A stretch of 64,000 bases of DNA from Streptomyces sp. NBC_00557 (GTDB lineage Bacteria > Actinomycetota > Actinomycetes > Streptomycetales > Streptomycetaceae). The DNA is taken from NCBI RefSeq assembly GCF_036345995.1, contig NZ_CP107796.1, positions 5,704,001-5,768,000 of the forward strand. Direction: 5' to 3'. Below are positions 55,454 to 63,492 of this stretch, in pieces. A program made the position numbers and the translations under genes. Numbering within the stretch: the first letter of the stretch is position 1; each line of letters opens with the position of its first letter. The notes below the pieces were generated by a model. That model was not told the DNA's origin. It was given only the letters and a program-made list of their open reading frames with translations, and searched no databases.

Positions 55454-56476
55454 TCAGAGGGTGAGGAGGACCTTGGTGGCGCGGCGTTCGTCCATGGCCT
55501 TGTAGCCTTCGGCGGCCTGTTCCAGGGGGAGGGTGAGGTCGAAGACCTTGCCGGGGTCGATCTTGCGGTCCCAGATGAGCTGGATCAGGTCGGGGAGGAA
55601 CCGGCGGACCGGGGCGGGGCCGCCCAGGGTGTGGATGCCGGCGAAGAACAGCTCGATGCCGGGGATCTGCACGTCGTAGTTCACGCCGACGTAGCCCATG
55701 TGGCCGCCGCCGCGGGTGGAGCCGACGGCCTGCATGAACGATTCCTTCGTGCCGACCGCTTCGACGACCGAGTGCGCGCCCAGTCCGCCGGTGAGTTCCT
55801 TGATCTTCGCGACGCCGGCGTCGCTGCGCTCCTCGACGATGTCGGTGGCGCCGTAGTAGCGGGCGAGTTTCTGCCGCTCGGGGTGGCGGGACATGGCGAT
55901 GATCTGCTCGGCGCCGAGCTGCTTGGCGGCCAGGATGGCCATCAGGCCGACGGCGCCGTCGCCGACGACGGCGACGGTCTTGCCGGGGCCGGCCTCGGCG
56001 GCGACGGCGGCGAACCAGCCGGTGCCGAGCACGTCGGAGGCGGCTAGGAGGGCGGGGATCAGCTCGGGGTCGGGTTGTCCTGGGGTGGCCACCAGGGTGC
56101 CGTCGGCCAGCGGGATGCGGGCCTTCTCGGCCTGGGTGCCGATCCCGGCGTGGACGAACTCGGCGTGCACGCACTTGGACTGGAAGCCGGCCTGGCAGAT
56201 CTCGCAGGTGTTGTCGGAGATGACGAAGGAGCCGACGACGAAGTCCCCGGGCTTGACGGTCTTCACCTCGGAGCCGACCTCTTCGACCACGCCGACGTAC
56301 TCGTGGCCCATGAGGGTGTGGTCGGCGGGCTCGATGCCGCGGTAGGGCCACAGGTCCGACCCGCAGATGCAGGTCGCCGTCAGCTTCACGATCGCGTCGG
56401 TCGGTTCGATGATCTTCGGGTCGTCACGGTCCTCCACCCGGACGTCCCCGGCGGTGTGCATGATGACTCCACGCAT
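55454..56476 (-). CDS. Zinc-dependent alcohol dehydrogenase-family protein
   Basis: 340 residues. Catalytic zinc ligands in CICGSDLWPYRG and GHEYVGVVEEVGSEV; cysteine lobe CEICQAGFQSKC; cofactor motif VVGDGAVGLMAILAAKQLG. A medium-chain dehydrogenase of the glutathione-independent formaldehyde/threonine-dehydrogenase-like group; substrate not determined. Transcribed with the flanking hydrolase and SDR genes. Confidence 0.87.
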   Translation of the reverse strand: MRGVIMHTAGDVRVEDRDDPKIIEPTDAIVKLTATCICGSDLWPYRGIEPADHTLMGHEYVGVVEEVGSEVKTVKPGDFVVGSFVISDNTCEICQAGFQSKCVHAEFVHAGIGTQAEKARIPLADGTLVATPGQPDPELIPALLAASDVLGTGWFAAVAAEAGPGKTVAVVGDGAVGLMAILAAKQLGAEQIIAMSRHPERQKLARYYGATDIVEERSDAGVAKIKELTGGLGAHSVVEAVGTKESFMQAVGSTRGGGHMGYVGVNYDVQIPGIELFFAGIHTLGGPAPVRRFLPDLIQLIWDRKIDPGKVFDLTLPLEQAAEGYKAMDERRATKVLLTL

Positions 56477-56594
56477 GTTGTGCGTCTCCGTGCTTCTTGT
56501 TGCGTGCGGGGCTCGACCGCTCTGACGGCCGTGAGTGGTGTTTCGCTGCCGGCAGGCGGGCGGGGCCGCCTGCCGTACGGCAAGGCGATGCTGG

Positions 56595-57596
56595 TCAGGC
56601 CAGGTTCTTGGTGAAGAACTCGTCGAGCTTGTCGAACGGGATGAGGTCCTTGCGGTCGTACAGGTCGACGTGGTCCGCGCCCGGAACGATCACCAGGTCG
56701 ATGTTGCCGGGCGCCATCGCCTGGACGTCCTCGGAGTAGTAGCGCGAGTGCGCGTCGGCGCCAGCCACCAGAAGGGCGCGGCGGGGCGCGAGCATGCCGA
56801 TGTTCGCCATCAGCGGGAACGCGAAGAAGCCCTGGGGCGTGGTCGCGGTCCACACGGTGTTGGAGTTGACGGAGCGGGGGTGGTAGCCGCGCTCGGTGCG
56901 GTAGTAGTCGAAGAAGCTGGAGGTGACCGGGTCCGCGCCCTCGGGGAGGGTCTCGGGCAGGATGCGGTCGGAGATGGCCATGGTGCCGTCCGCGTTGAAG
57001 GGGATCTCGTGGGATCCCCGTGCGAAGGTGCCGTTCTCGGCGTCGGCCCACCGCTGCCGGCCGAGGTAGTCGACGATCTCCTGGCGCTGCTCGGGCGTGT
57101 AGCTGTCCTTGTAGCCGCGGGACATGCTGCGCGACATGTCGTACATCGAGACCGTGGCCACCGCCTTGATCCGGCCGTCGGCGGCCGCGGCGGTGAGCGC
57201 CATGCCGCTCAGGCCGCAGATGGCGTGCGCTCCGATGCGCTCGCGGTCGACGAGGTCCTGCAGTCCGAGGAAGTCGACGGCGGCGCTGTAGTCCTCGGTG
57301 TAGATGCCGGGGGCGGCGACATCGCGGACCTCGCCGCCGCTCTCGCCCGAGAAGGAGGGGTCGAACGCGAGGGACACGTAGCCGCGGCGCGCGAACTCGT
57401 TCGCGTACAGGCCCGACGACTGCTCCTTGACGGCGCCGAACGGCCCGCTGACGGCCAGCGCCGGGAGCTTGCCGGTGGCGTTCTTCGGGGTGTAGAGGTC
57501 CGCGGCGATCTCGATGCCGAACCGGTTCTTGAACCGCACCGGGGTGCGGTCGACGTTCTCGTCCAGCTGGAAGGTGTAGCCGTCCGACGTGGTCAT
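56595..57596 (-). CDS. Alpha/beta hydrolase, YcjY-like
   Basis: 333 residues. DLYTPKNATGKLPALAVSGPFG and YVSLAFDPSFSGESGG are typical of this hydrolase group; the nucleophile elbow reads ICGLSGMAL rather than a strict GxSxG. A late Asp and His (GADAHSRYYSE, IVPGADHVDLYDR) could complete the triad. Divergent from the XRE-family regulator gene 57847-58755, which may control it. Confidence 0.82.
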   Translation of the reverse strand: MTTSDGYTFQLDENVDRTPVRFKNRFGIEIAADLYTPKNATGKLPALAVSGPFGAVKEQSSGLYANEFARRGYVSLAFDPSFSGESGGEVRDVAAPGIYTEDYSAAVDFLGLQDLVDRERIGAHAICGLSGMALTAAAADGRIKAVATVSMYDMSRSMSRGYKDSYTPEQRQEIVDYLGRQRWADAENGTFARGSHEIPFNADGTMAISDRILPETLPEGADPVTSSFFDYYRTERGYHPRSVNSNTVWTATTPQGFFAFPLMANIGMLAPRRALLVAGADAHSRYYSEDVQAMAPGNIDLVIVPGADHVDLYDRKDLIPFDKLDEFFTKNLA

Positions 57597-57846
57597 GTTC
57601 TCGCTCCTGAGACGTTGCTGGTCCGAGCCTCGCGTGGGGTGCTGGGACCGCTTTCCGCTTCATGTTCTTCGCGGCCGATGGGGCTCGCATGTCCAGAAAA
57701 CCGCCCAGGCCGGGCAGGGAGAAGGTCGCACTTATCGGGGGGACCGGCTCTCCCCCCGCTGGGGTCCGCGCGCCGTCCGGCGCCGCGGATTGAGGGGGGA
57801 CAAGCTCGACCTCCCTCGCCGGCAGCCCGCGACTACCGTGGAAGCC

Positions 57847-58755
57847 ATGGACCAGCAGGGTGGCAACCGCGCCGACATCCGCGACTTCCTCGTCAGCCGA
57901 CGGGCCAAGATCACTCCGGAGCAGGCCGGGCTGCCCGCCGGCACCCGCCGTCGCGTGCCGGGGCTGCGGCGCGAGGAGGTCGCCGTGCTGGCCGGGGTCA
58001 GCACCGAGTGGTACACCCGGCTGGAGAAGGGCCACATCAGCGGCGTGTCCGAGGACGTCCTCGCGGCCGTGGCCCAGGCGCTGCACCTGGACGAGGACGA
58101 GCGGACCTATCTGTTCGACCTGGCCAAATCCGCCCGCCCTGCCCGCCGCACTGCGCCGCGCCGCAAGGACGTCGACGTCCCGCCCCGGGTGCAGTGGATG
58201 CTCGACTCCATGACGATGGCCTGCGCTTTCGTCTGCAACGGCCGCCTGGACGTCATCGCCCACAACGCGCTGTTCAAGGCCTTGTGGGCGCCGATGTACG
58301 ACAGCCCCACCACCCGCGAGCACGGCCGCGCCAACCTGGCCCGCTACATCTTCCTCGACCCCGGAGCCCAGCACTACTTCGCCGACTGGGACGCCGCCTG
58401 TGCCTCCACCGCCGCGCTGCTGCACGCCGAAGCCGGACGCGAACCGGGCGACCGGGCGCTGCGCGAACTCATCGGAGAGCTGTCCACCCTCAGCGCCGCC
58501 TTCCGCACCCACTGGGCCGCGCACGACGTCCGCATCCACCACGACGGCACCAAGCGCCTGCGCCACCCCGTGGTCGGCGACCTGGAGCTGACCTACCACT
58601 CCCTGGGCCTGCCCCTGCCCAACCGGAGCGCGCACGTCCTCACCGTCTACTGCGCCGAACCGGGCACCGCCTCCGAAGAGGCGCTGCGCCTGCTCGCCTC
58701 CTGGGCCGCCACTCAGGGCAGCACATCCTCCAGCCAGCATCTGCAGCACGACTGA
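57847..58755 (+). CDS. XRE-family regulator with MmyB-like ligand domain
   Basis: 302 residues. N-terminal helix-turn-helix (about 10-85: RDFLVSRRAKITPEQAGLPA, RVPGLRREEVAVLAGVSTEW, HISGVSEDVLAAVAQALHL). A C-terminal domain of the MmyB type follows (VQWMLDSMTMACAFVCNGRL, LGLPLPNRSAHVLTVYCAEPG), which can bind fatty acids or similar ligands. TACCGT lies close to the ATG, so the transcript may be nearly leaderless. The pairing of such regulators with SDR or hydrolase genes is common in Streptomyces. Stem-loops at 58771-58869 follow. Confidence 0.88.
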   Translation: MDQQGGNRADIRDFLVSRRAKITPEQAGLPAGTRRRVPGLRREEVAVLAGVSTEWYTRLEKGHISGVSEDVLAAVAQALHLDEDERTYLFDLAKSARPARRTAPRRKDVDVPPRVQWMLDSMTMACAFVCNGRLDVIAHNALFKALWAPMYDSPTTREHGRANLARYIFLDPGAQHYFADWDAACASTAALLHAEAGREPGDRALRELIGELSTLSAAFRTHWAAHDVRIHHDGTKRLRHPVVGDLELTYHSLGLPLPNRSAHVLTVYCAEPGTASEEALRLLASWAATQGSTSSSQHLQHD

Positions 58756-58770
58756 CCGGCCCGGCAAGGA

Positions 58771-58869
58771 CTCGTCCCCGTCCCTGGGCGGGACCGGGGA
58801 CGAGCCCTCGTCGCGGACCGGGTCCGCCCGGCCGGGCCCGGCGGCAGCGCCACCCCCGGCGCTGCCGCC
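58771..58869. terminator. Two stem-loops between convergent regulator and SDR genes
   Basis: First: CTCGTCCCC at 58771-58779 pairs with GGGGACGAG at 58796-58804, with further TCCC/GGGA pairing inside. Second: GGCGGCAGCGCC at 58840-58851 pairs perfectly with GGCGCTGCCGCC at 58858-58869 around a 6-nt loop. No T-run. Probably a bidirectional terminator region. Confidence 0.7.
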
Positions 58870-58884
58870 GGCCCGACCGGAGCT

Positions 58885-59568
58885 TCAGAGGGAAAAGACG
58901 CGCTCGGCCTGGTCACGGGCGGTGGTGTGCAGCTCCCAGTAGACCGGGGCGATCTGCTCGGGCTGCGCGGTGGGCAGGCCGGGGATGACGGCGGTGCCGA
59001 TCGACACGTCGATGCCGACGTGCGCGGCCTGGACACCGGTGCCCGCGTCGGCCAGCTCGTTGTGCAGGTTCATCGCCCAGTTGCGCAGCGCCGCGGCGGC
59101 GGCGTTGACGTTGGCGACCCGCGGGTCGGGGACGATCGAGCCCGCGCCGGTGGTGAACAGCAGCGTGCCCGCGCCGGCCTCGCGCATCGCGGGCAGCACC
59201 GCCTGCGTGGCGGCGATGGCGCCGTAGAGCTGGAAGTTCATCTCGAACTCCACGTGCGAGGGCTCCGTGCCGGTCGGGGAGGTCAGCGCGGTGGTGCCGA
59301 ACGTGCCGACCGGGGAGTACTCCAGGACGTCGATGCCGCCGAACCTGGCGGCGGCGTCCCCCAGCGCCTGGGTGAGCGCGTTGCGGTCGAGCACGTCCGC
59401 GGGAAACGCGGCGGCGGTGATGCCGTCGGCGGCGAGCTTGCCGACGAGGGTGTCGAGCTTGTCCCGGTTGCGGGAGATCAGGGCGACGTCGAAGCCGTGG
59501 GAGCCGAAGGTGCGGGCGATGGCCAGGCCCAGCTGGGGTCCGGCTCCGACGATGGCGATGCTGGTCAC
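58885..59568 (-). CDS. Short-chain dehydrogenase/reductase
   Basis: 227 residues. Cofactor motif SIAIVGAGPQLGLAIARTFG is a variant of TGxxxGxG; VDVALISRNRDKLDTL-type helix and LLFTTGAGSIVPDP follow, but the usual YxxxK is not obvious, so it may be an atypical SDR. Divergent from the TetR gene over three palindromes, and probably repressed by it. Confidence 0.84.
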   Translation of the reverse strand: MTSIAIVGAGPQLGLAIARTFGSHGFDVALISRNRDKLDTLVGKLAADGITAAAFPADVLDRNALTQALGDAAARFGGIDVLEYSPVGTFGTTALTSPTGTEPSHVEFEMNFQLYGAIAATQAVLPAMREAGAGTLLFTTGAGSIVPDPRVANVNAAAAALRNWAMNLHNELADAGTGVQAAHVGIDVSIGTAVIPGLPTAQPEQIAPVYWELHTTARDQAERVFSL

Positions 59569-59628
59569 AGAAGATCCTTTCGCGGACTGTCACGGAGCCG
59601 AGTGCTCCTGTGCAGCCCTGAATGAATT

Positions 59629-59717
59629 GGATAGGCCTATCCGGTTTCTATTCCGGAAAGGCCTATCCGGTTCGTCCCGACCACGGTAACACGGCAATCG
59701 GATAGGGCATTCCGATT
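59629..59717. promoter_or_regulatory. Three palindromic operators between the SDR and TetR genes
   Basis: GGATAGGCCTATCC (perfect, 59629-59642), CCGGAAAGGCCTATCCGG (one mismatch, 59653-59670) and AATCGGA...TCCGATT (59696-59717). TAGACT at 59721-59726 is a likely -10 for the TetR gene, six bases before its ATG (leaderless). The arrangement fits repression of both divergent genes. Confidence 0.7.
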
Positions 59718-59732
59718 CGCTAGACTGGCGGC

Positions 59733-60416
59733 ATGAACAGGGACGAGACGACCGCCCAGCCCCTGCGCAGCGACGCCGAACGCAACCGGGGCCGGATCAT
59801 CGCCGCCGCGCGCACGGTGTTCGCCCGCGATGGCCTGAGCGCCTCCATGGCCTCGGTGGCCCGCGAGACGGGCGTGGGCATCGCCACCCTGTTCCGGCAC
59901 TTCCCCACCAAGGAGGACCTGGTCGCCGCGGTCTTCGCCGGCCGCATGGACGCCTACGCCGACGCGGTCACGGCTGCGCTGGCAGACCCCGACCCCTGGC
60001 GCGGCTTCACCGGCTACATCGAGACCGCCTGCGCGATGCAGGCCGCCGACTACGGCTTCGCCGACGTGCTGACCACGACCTTCCCCACCGCCAAGGCCCT
60101 GGAGCAGCGCCGCACCGAGGCGTACGAGGCCATGCTGCGGCTCATCGACCGCGCCAAGGCCGCAGGCCGCCTGCGCGAGGACTTCGATCCCTCTGACCTG
60201 GTGCTGATGCACATGGCCAACGCCGGCGTCGTCAACGCCACCGGCGACGCCGCGCCCGACGCGTGGCGGCGCGTGGTGGCCTTCTTCATCCAGTCCTTCG
60301 AGGCCCCCGCTCGCGGCTCCCTGCCCGCCTCGCCCGAGCACGACGCTCTCTACCGGGCCATGCTCCGCGCCAGCACGACGGGTGACACCGCGTCAAAGCC
60401 GGGCAAGGGCAGCTGA
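59733..60416 (+). CDS. TetR/AcrR-family repressor
   Basis: 227 residues. DNA-binding domain about 12-65: RNRGRIIAAARTVFARDGLSA, SVARETGVGIATLFRHFPTKEDLVAAVF. The ligand domain follows. The start is almost directly downstream of a probable -10, suggesting a leaderless message. Likely controls itself and the divergent SDR. Confidence 0.92.
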   Translation: MNRDETTAQPLRSDAERNRGRIIAAARTVFARDGLSASMASVARETGVGIATLFRHFPTKEDLVAAVFAGRMDAYADAVTAALADPDPWRGFTGYIETACAMQAADYGFADVLTTTFPTAKALEQRRTEAYEAMLRLIDRAKAAGRLREDFDPSDLVLMHMANAGVVNATGDAAPDAWRRVVAFFIQSFEAPARGSLPASPEHDALYRAMLRASTTGDTASKPGKGS

Positions 60417-60453
60417 CAGCACCCGGCCACCCGGTCGTCGCCCAACACCGCGG

Positions 60454-60809
60454 TCACCGTGTCTCCGCGCTCGATCGATCGGCGTCCGCCTGGCCGCGAG
60501 GGCGGGGTACTGCGTTGACCAGCCCCAGGTCGAGGCGCTTGTCCATGTCCAGGTGGAAGGTGCCATACGGGTTGAGTCCGACCAGAACAAAGTCCGCCGC
60601 CGGCACCTTCACCAACTCGGTGACGTACTCAACCGCCTGCGGTGGGATCTCCTCAACGAACTCCGGGAACCGGCCCTCGAGCTCGAAGAACCTCAGCACC
60701 AGAGAGAAGCCCAGCCGCGTCGGACCGTTTTGTTCGCCACCAGGTCCCAGTCGCCGTCCACCAGTGTCCAGCACGCCACCACGTCTTCCGGTGACCACTC
60801 CTGCCGCAC
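60454..60809 (-). pseudogene. Relic of a Tn3-family transposase, internally deleted and frameshifted
   Basis: Begins at GTG 60809 with RQEWSPEDVVACWTLVDGDWDLVANK, then needs one inserted base near 60725 to continue as GPTRLGFSLVLRFFELEGRF and PEFVEEIPPQAVEYVTELVK. This matches the N-terminal DUF4158 domain of Tn3 transposases as I know it. After VPAADF the reading jumps to LNPYGTFHLDMDKRLDLG, which resembles the extreme C-terminus of the same transposases. About 850-900 residues, including the catalytic core, are missing. No resolvase or inverted repeats were found. Confidence 0.72.
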
Positions 60810-61431
60810 GTCCCCGCCGTCCCTCGCCTCAGTCCACGGATTCACCCGAACGGCTCAACGAACCGGCGCCCCGCGGCAATGGGCGACCAGACGAGCCGTG
60901 GACGTGCAGCCCGAGCTACCTTGCGGCCGGGGTTGGAGCTAGGACTACGGGGCTTACTTGCATCCACGCGCGGGCTGGGGTCGCGATCGCGGCGGCTGTG
61001 TGCCCGGCCCGAGGAGGCCGTCCACCGGGCGGGCGCGCTGAGTTCTTGTCCCCGGGCGGCCACCCGGACAGGCCCGAGGTAGTGATGGAGGACCATTGGA
61101 CGGCGTTGCAGGGCCGCTCGGCCCAAGCTGCGGCAGGAGCGGCACGGGGACGCTGACTTCCGACCGGCCGGGAACGGCCGGAAGGCCCTTGCGCCCGGCT
61201 GCCCGGCCACGTCTTCTCGTGCCTACGGCCGCGGCAGACACGGCGCGCTCCCGGTCCGGTCACCGTCCGGCTCTCCGCCACGGCCCACGGTCGCCCGCCA
61301 TATCGCGTCGTCGTCGTTGGTCCCTGCCTGGCCGCGTCGTCCGCGGGTCACGTCAGGACGTGGCGGACGAGCCGGCACCTCTACCCGCACCTGGCCGGGC
61401 TGCCCGGCCGTGAACCACTGGAGGCACCCTC
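60810..61431. other. Interval without a supported gene, holding a strong double box
   Basis: GGACCATTGGACGG at 61090-61103 and GGGCCGCTCGGCCC at 61111-61124, centres 21 bp apart. They are 308 bp upstream of the hemerythrin gene, an unusually long distance. Frames between 60842 and 61413 have the composition of shadows. An unrecognised short transcript or a long 5' leader is possible. Confidence 0.5.
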
Positions 61432-62250
61432 GTGAGTGCTCTCACCCTTGCCTCGGCCCCCGAGGACGCCACAGCCCTCGAAGCCGCAGAGGCGCACCAT
61501 GCCCGCATGGCCGGGGAGCTGGCTGGCCGCGTGGCGATGCTGCTCACCGCGGCGAACCGGGATCCGGATGCCGCGGAGCGAATCCGTGCGGGCCTCGTCG
61601 CCTTCTGTGACCGTGAGATCCTGCCGCACGCGATTGCCGAGGAAGCCGCGCTCTACCCCGCCGCGCGCCGCCTACCGGACAGTCGCCTGCTCGTTGAGAG
61701 CCTGATCGCTGAACACAGCTGCCTGACCGCGCTGGTCGACGCCCTGCGCACCCCGTCCGACGTGACCGGCGCGGCGGCCGACGCCCGCGCTCTTCAGGTC
61801 TTCTTCGAAGAACACGTGGCCAAGGAGAACGGCCTTGTGCTCCCCCTGCTCGCCGCGGCCCCGGGGCTCCGGCTGGCCGACTTGCTCGCCAGCATGCACG
61901 ACCGGCTTGAGCACCGCACCCGGTCCGGCGGCGGTCCTGGAGCCGACAGCCATACGGCGGCCCAGGAAAACGGGGAGGAGACCGGTTGCGGTGGAGGGTG
62001 CGGCTGCGGCGGCGAGGAAGAGGCCGCCGAGCCCGAACTGGATGTGCGATCCGTTCCCCACGCCCTCCGCCATGCGACGGTTTTCGGCGCGCTGGACGCT
62101 GTCCAGGCCGGGCAGGCCATGGTGCTCGTCGCGCCGCACGACCCGCTGCCGCTGCTCGGGCAGATCGAACAGCGCAACCCTGGACGCTTCGCCGTGGAAT
62201 ACCTGCAGCGGGGTCCCGAAGCCTGGCGGCTCCGGCTCAGCCACCACTGA
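61432..62250 (+). CDS. Hemerythrin-like protein with Cys-rich linker and DUF2249 domain
   Basis: 272 residues from GTG 61432 (GGAGG upstream). The hemerythrin-like helical bundle (about 15-165) shows AAEAHHARMAGELAGRV, LPHAIAEEAALYPAARRL, LIAEHSCLTALVDAL and FFEEHVAKENGLVLPLL, supplying His/Glu ligands for a diiron site. A linker TGCGGGCGCGG has several Cys. A DUF2249 domain follows (about 198-270: LDVRSVPHALRHATVFGALD, GQAMVLVAPHDPLPLLGQIE). Such proteins are tied to O2/NO sensing, iron-sulfur repair or denitrification. Upstream box pair noted separately. Confidence 0.86.
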   Translation: MSALTLASAPEDATALEAAEAHHARMAGELAGRVAMLLTAANRDPDAAERIRAGLVAFCDREILPHAIAEEAALYPAARRLPDSRLLVESLIAEHSCLTALVDALRTPSDVTGAAADARALQVFFEEHVAKENGLVLPLLAAAPGLRLADLLASMHDRLEHRTRSGGGPGADSHTAAQENGEETGCGGGCGCGGEEEAAEPELDVRSVPHALRHATVFGALDAVQAGQAMVLVAPHDPLPLLGQIEQRNPGRFAVEYLQRGPEAWRLRLSHH

Positions 62251-62337
62251 CCCGGCCCGCGACCGGCGGCCCTGCAGCGTGCGCGCCGCAACCTCCCGTG
62301 GCCCGCACGAACACCGAACAGAGGAAAGGCACGTTTC

Positions 62338-62859
62338 ATGAATGGTGCGCACTGGTGGACCGGTCCACTGGTCAGGACGGTCGGTGCGGCTCTGGTGGCC
62401 GCTGGACCCGTCATGGTCTGGCGCGGGCGCAACGGCCGTAAGGAGATCCGTACGGAACTGGCAGCCCAGAAGATCACGTTCCCGGACCACGGGCTGCCTG
62501 ACCACCTCGTCCCCCTCACCGGCCGGCAAGTGGAGACCGGTCCCCAGGCTCACGCCTACGCCGAACTCATCAAGGACCACCTCGTCCAGGCCACCGGCGG
62601 CCGCACCTACGCCGAGATCACCGAGGAACTGCACGCCACAGGAAACGACGACGAGAAGCTGAGCGCCCTGCGCCAGACCGCGTTCATGGGCGAAACCCTG
62701 CGCGGTTCGCTGCTGTCGGCCTACCAGGCATGGCACCTCACCACCCTGGTCACTGGGCTCGGTGCCCTGCTGACCGGCCTGGGTACGGCCCTGGTGGCCA
62801 CGGCGGACGCCCTGGGCGTGGACGGGAGCGGCGGCGGGAGCCCGCGGCGCATGGGGTAG
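62338..62859 (+). CDS. Hypothetical membrane protein
   Basis: 173 residues, AGAGGAAAGG upstream of the ATG. One hydrophobic N-terminal segment (TVGAALVAAGPVMVW), a soluble middle with ITFPDHGLPDHLVPLTGRQV and GPQAHAYAELIKDHL, and a C-terminal hydrophobic pair (LLSAYQAWHLTTLVTGLGALLTG). I do not recognise a family. It follows the hemerythrin gene by 87 bp and probably shares its transcript. Confidence 0.68.
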   Translation: MNGAHWWTGPLVRTVGAALVAAGPVMVWRGRNGRKEIRTELAAQKITFPDHGLPDHLVPLTGRQVETGPQAHAYAELIKDHLVQATGGRTYAEITEELHATGNDDEKLSALRQTAFMGETLRGSLLSAYQAWHLTTLVTGLGALLTGLGTALVATADALGVDGSGGGSPRRMG

Positions 62860-63492
62860 CCGCCTGTCGAATTCACTCCGTCCTCTGACCGGTTCGATCC
62901 GGATCCCGCACGACCCCGGCCGCCGCGAGGACGAATCGCGCCAGGATCCCGTGCAGGCGAGACACGAGATCTCCGCATGCGGCCGCCGCCATCGCCGACC
63001 ATGGCGGAGGCCGCCTCCCCAATCTCCCATCGCCAAGCAGCAGTTGACCCTTTTCGAACAGCCAATTCACAACATCTACTCGTGCTCCTGGGTGGTCGTC
63101 GGCACAAAGATCATGTGCGTCTCCGCCGTGGCGGGGGAGGCACTCGGCGCCGCATGCCATCAGCACCCACCTGGTGCGGCATTCACCCCATTAGTCCCAT
63201 CCGGCCCCTTCGGCCCTGTCCTGCGAACCGAACGAGGGACCGTCGGCCCCATCCTCATGGGCGGATCGGCCGCCGCGCCCAGGTCGCTCATTGCCCGATG
63301 CTGACGGCGACCGAACCGGAGGTATCCCGTGTACGACCGAATCGAGCGCCCGTGCGGCTGTCTCCACCGCCGTCCCCCGTGGCGGGCGCCACGCACGGGC
63401 CGGACAGGTCATCGTCCGGCCGCCCGCCACGTCTGCCCTGACTCCAGGGCGGCCGGACGCACGATACGCAGCGATTCCGAGCGGGGGGACCG
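62860..63492. other. Interval without a supported gene, holding a cluster of boxes
   Basis: GTCCCATCCGGCCC at 63194-63207, the overlapping GCCCCTTCGGCCCT at 63204-63217, and GGGACCGTCGGCCC at 63236-63249, about 245 bp upstream of the radical SAM start. A less GC-rich patch near 63035-63120 may be a remnant of something inserted; no coding frame there is recognisable. Confidence 0.45.

Noticed and set aside
60842..61413. Several 80-120-codon frames on both strands between the transposase relic and the hemerythrin gene
   Set aside because: They overlap each other, have no good ribosome site and are rich in Arg/Pro/Gly as random GC-rich frames are.
62873..63304. Two overlapping frames near 62,900-63,300 that include a less GC-rich patch
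   Set aside because: Neither shows family motifs, codon bias or ribosome sites; an insertion remnant is possible but cannot be identified.
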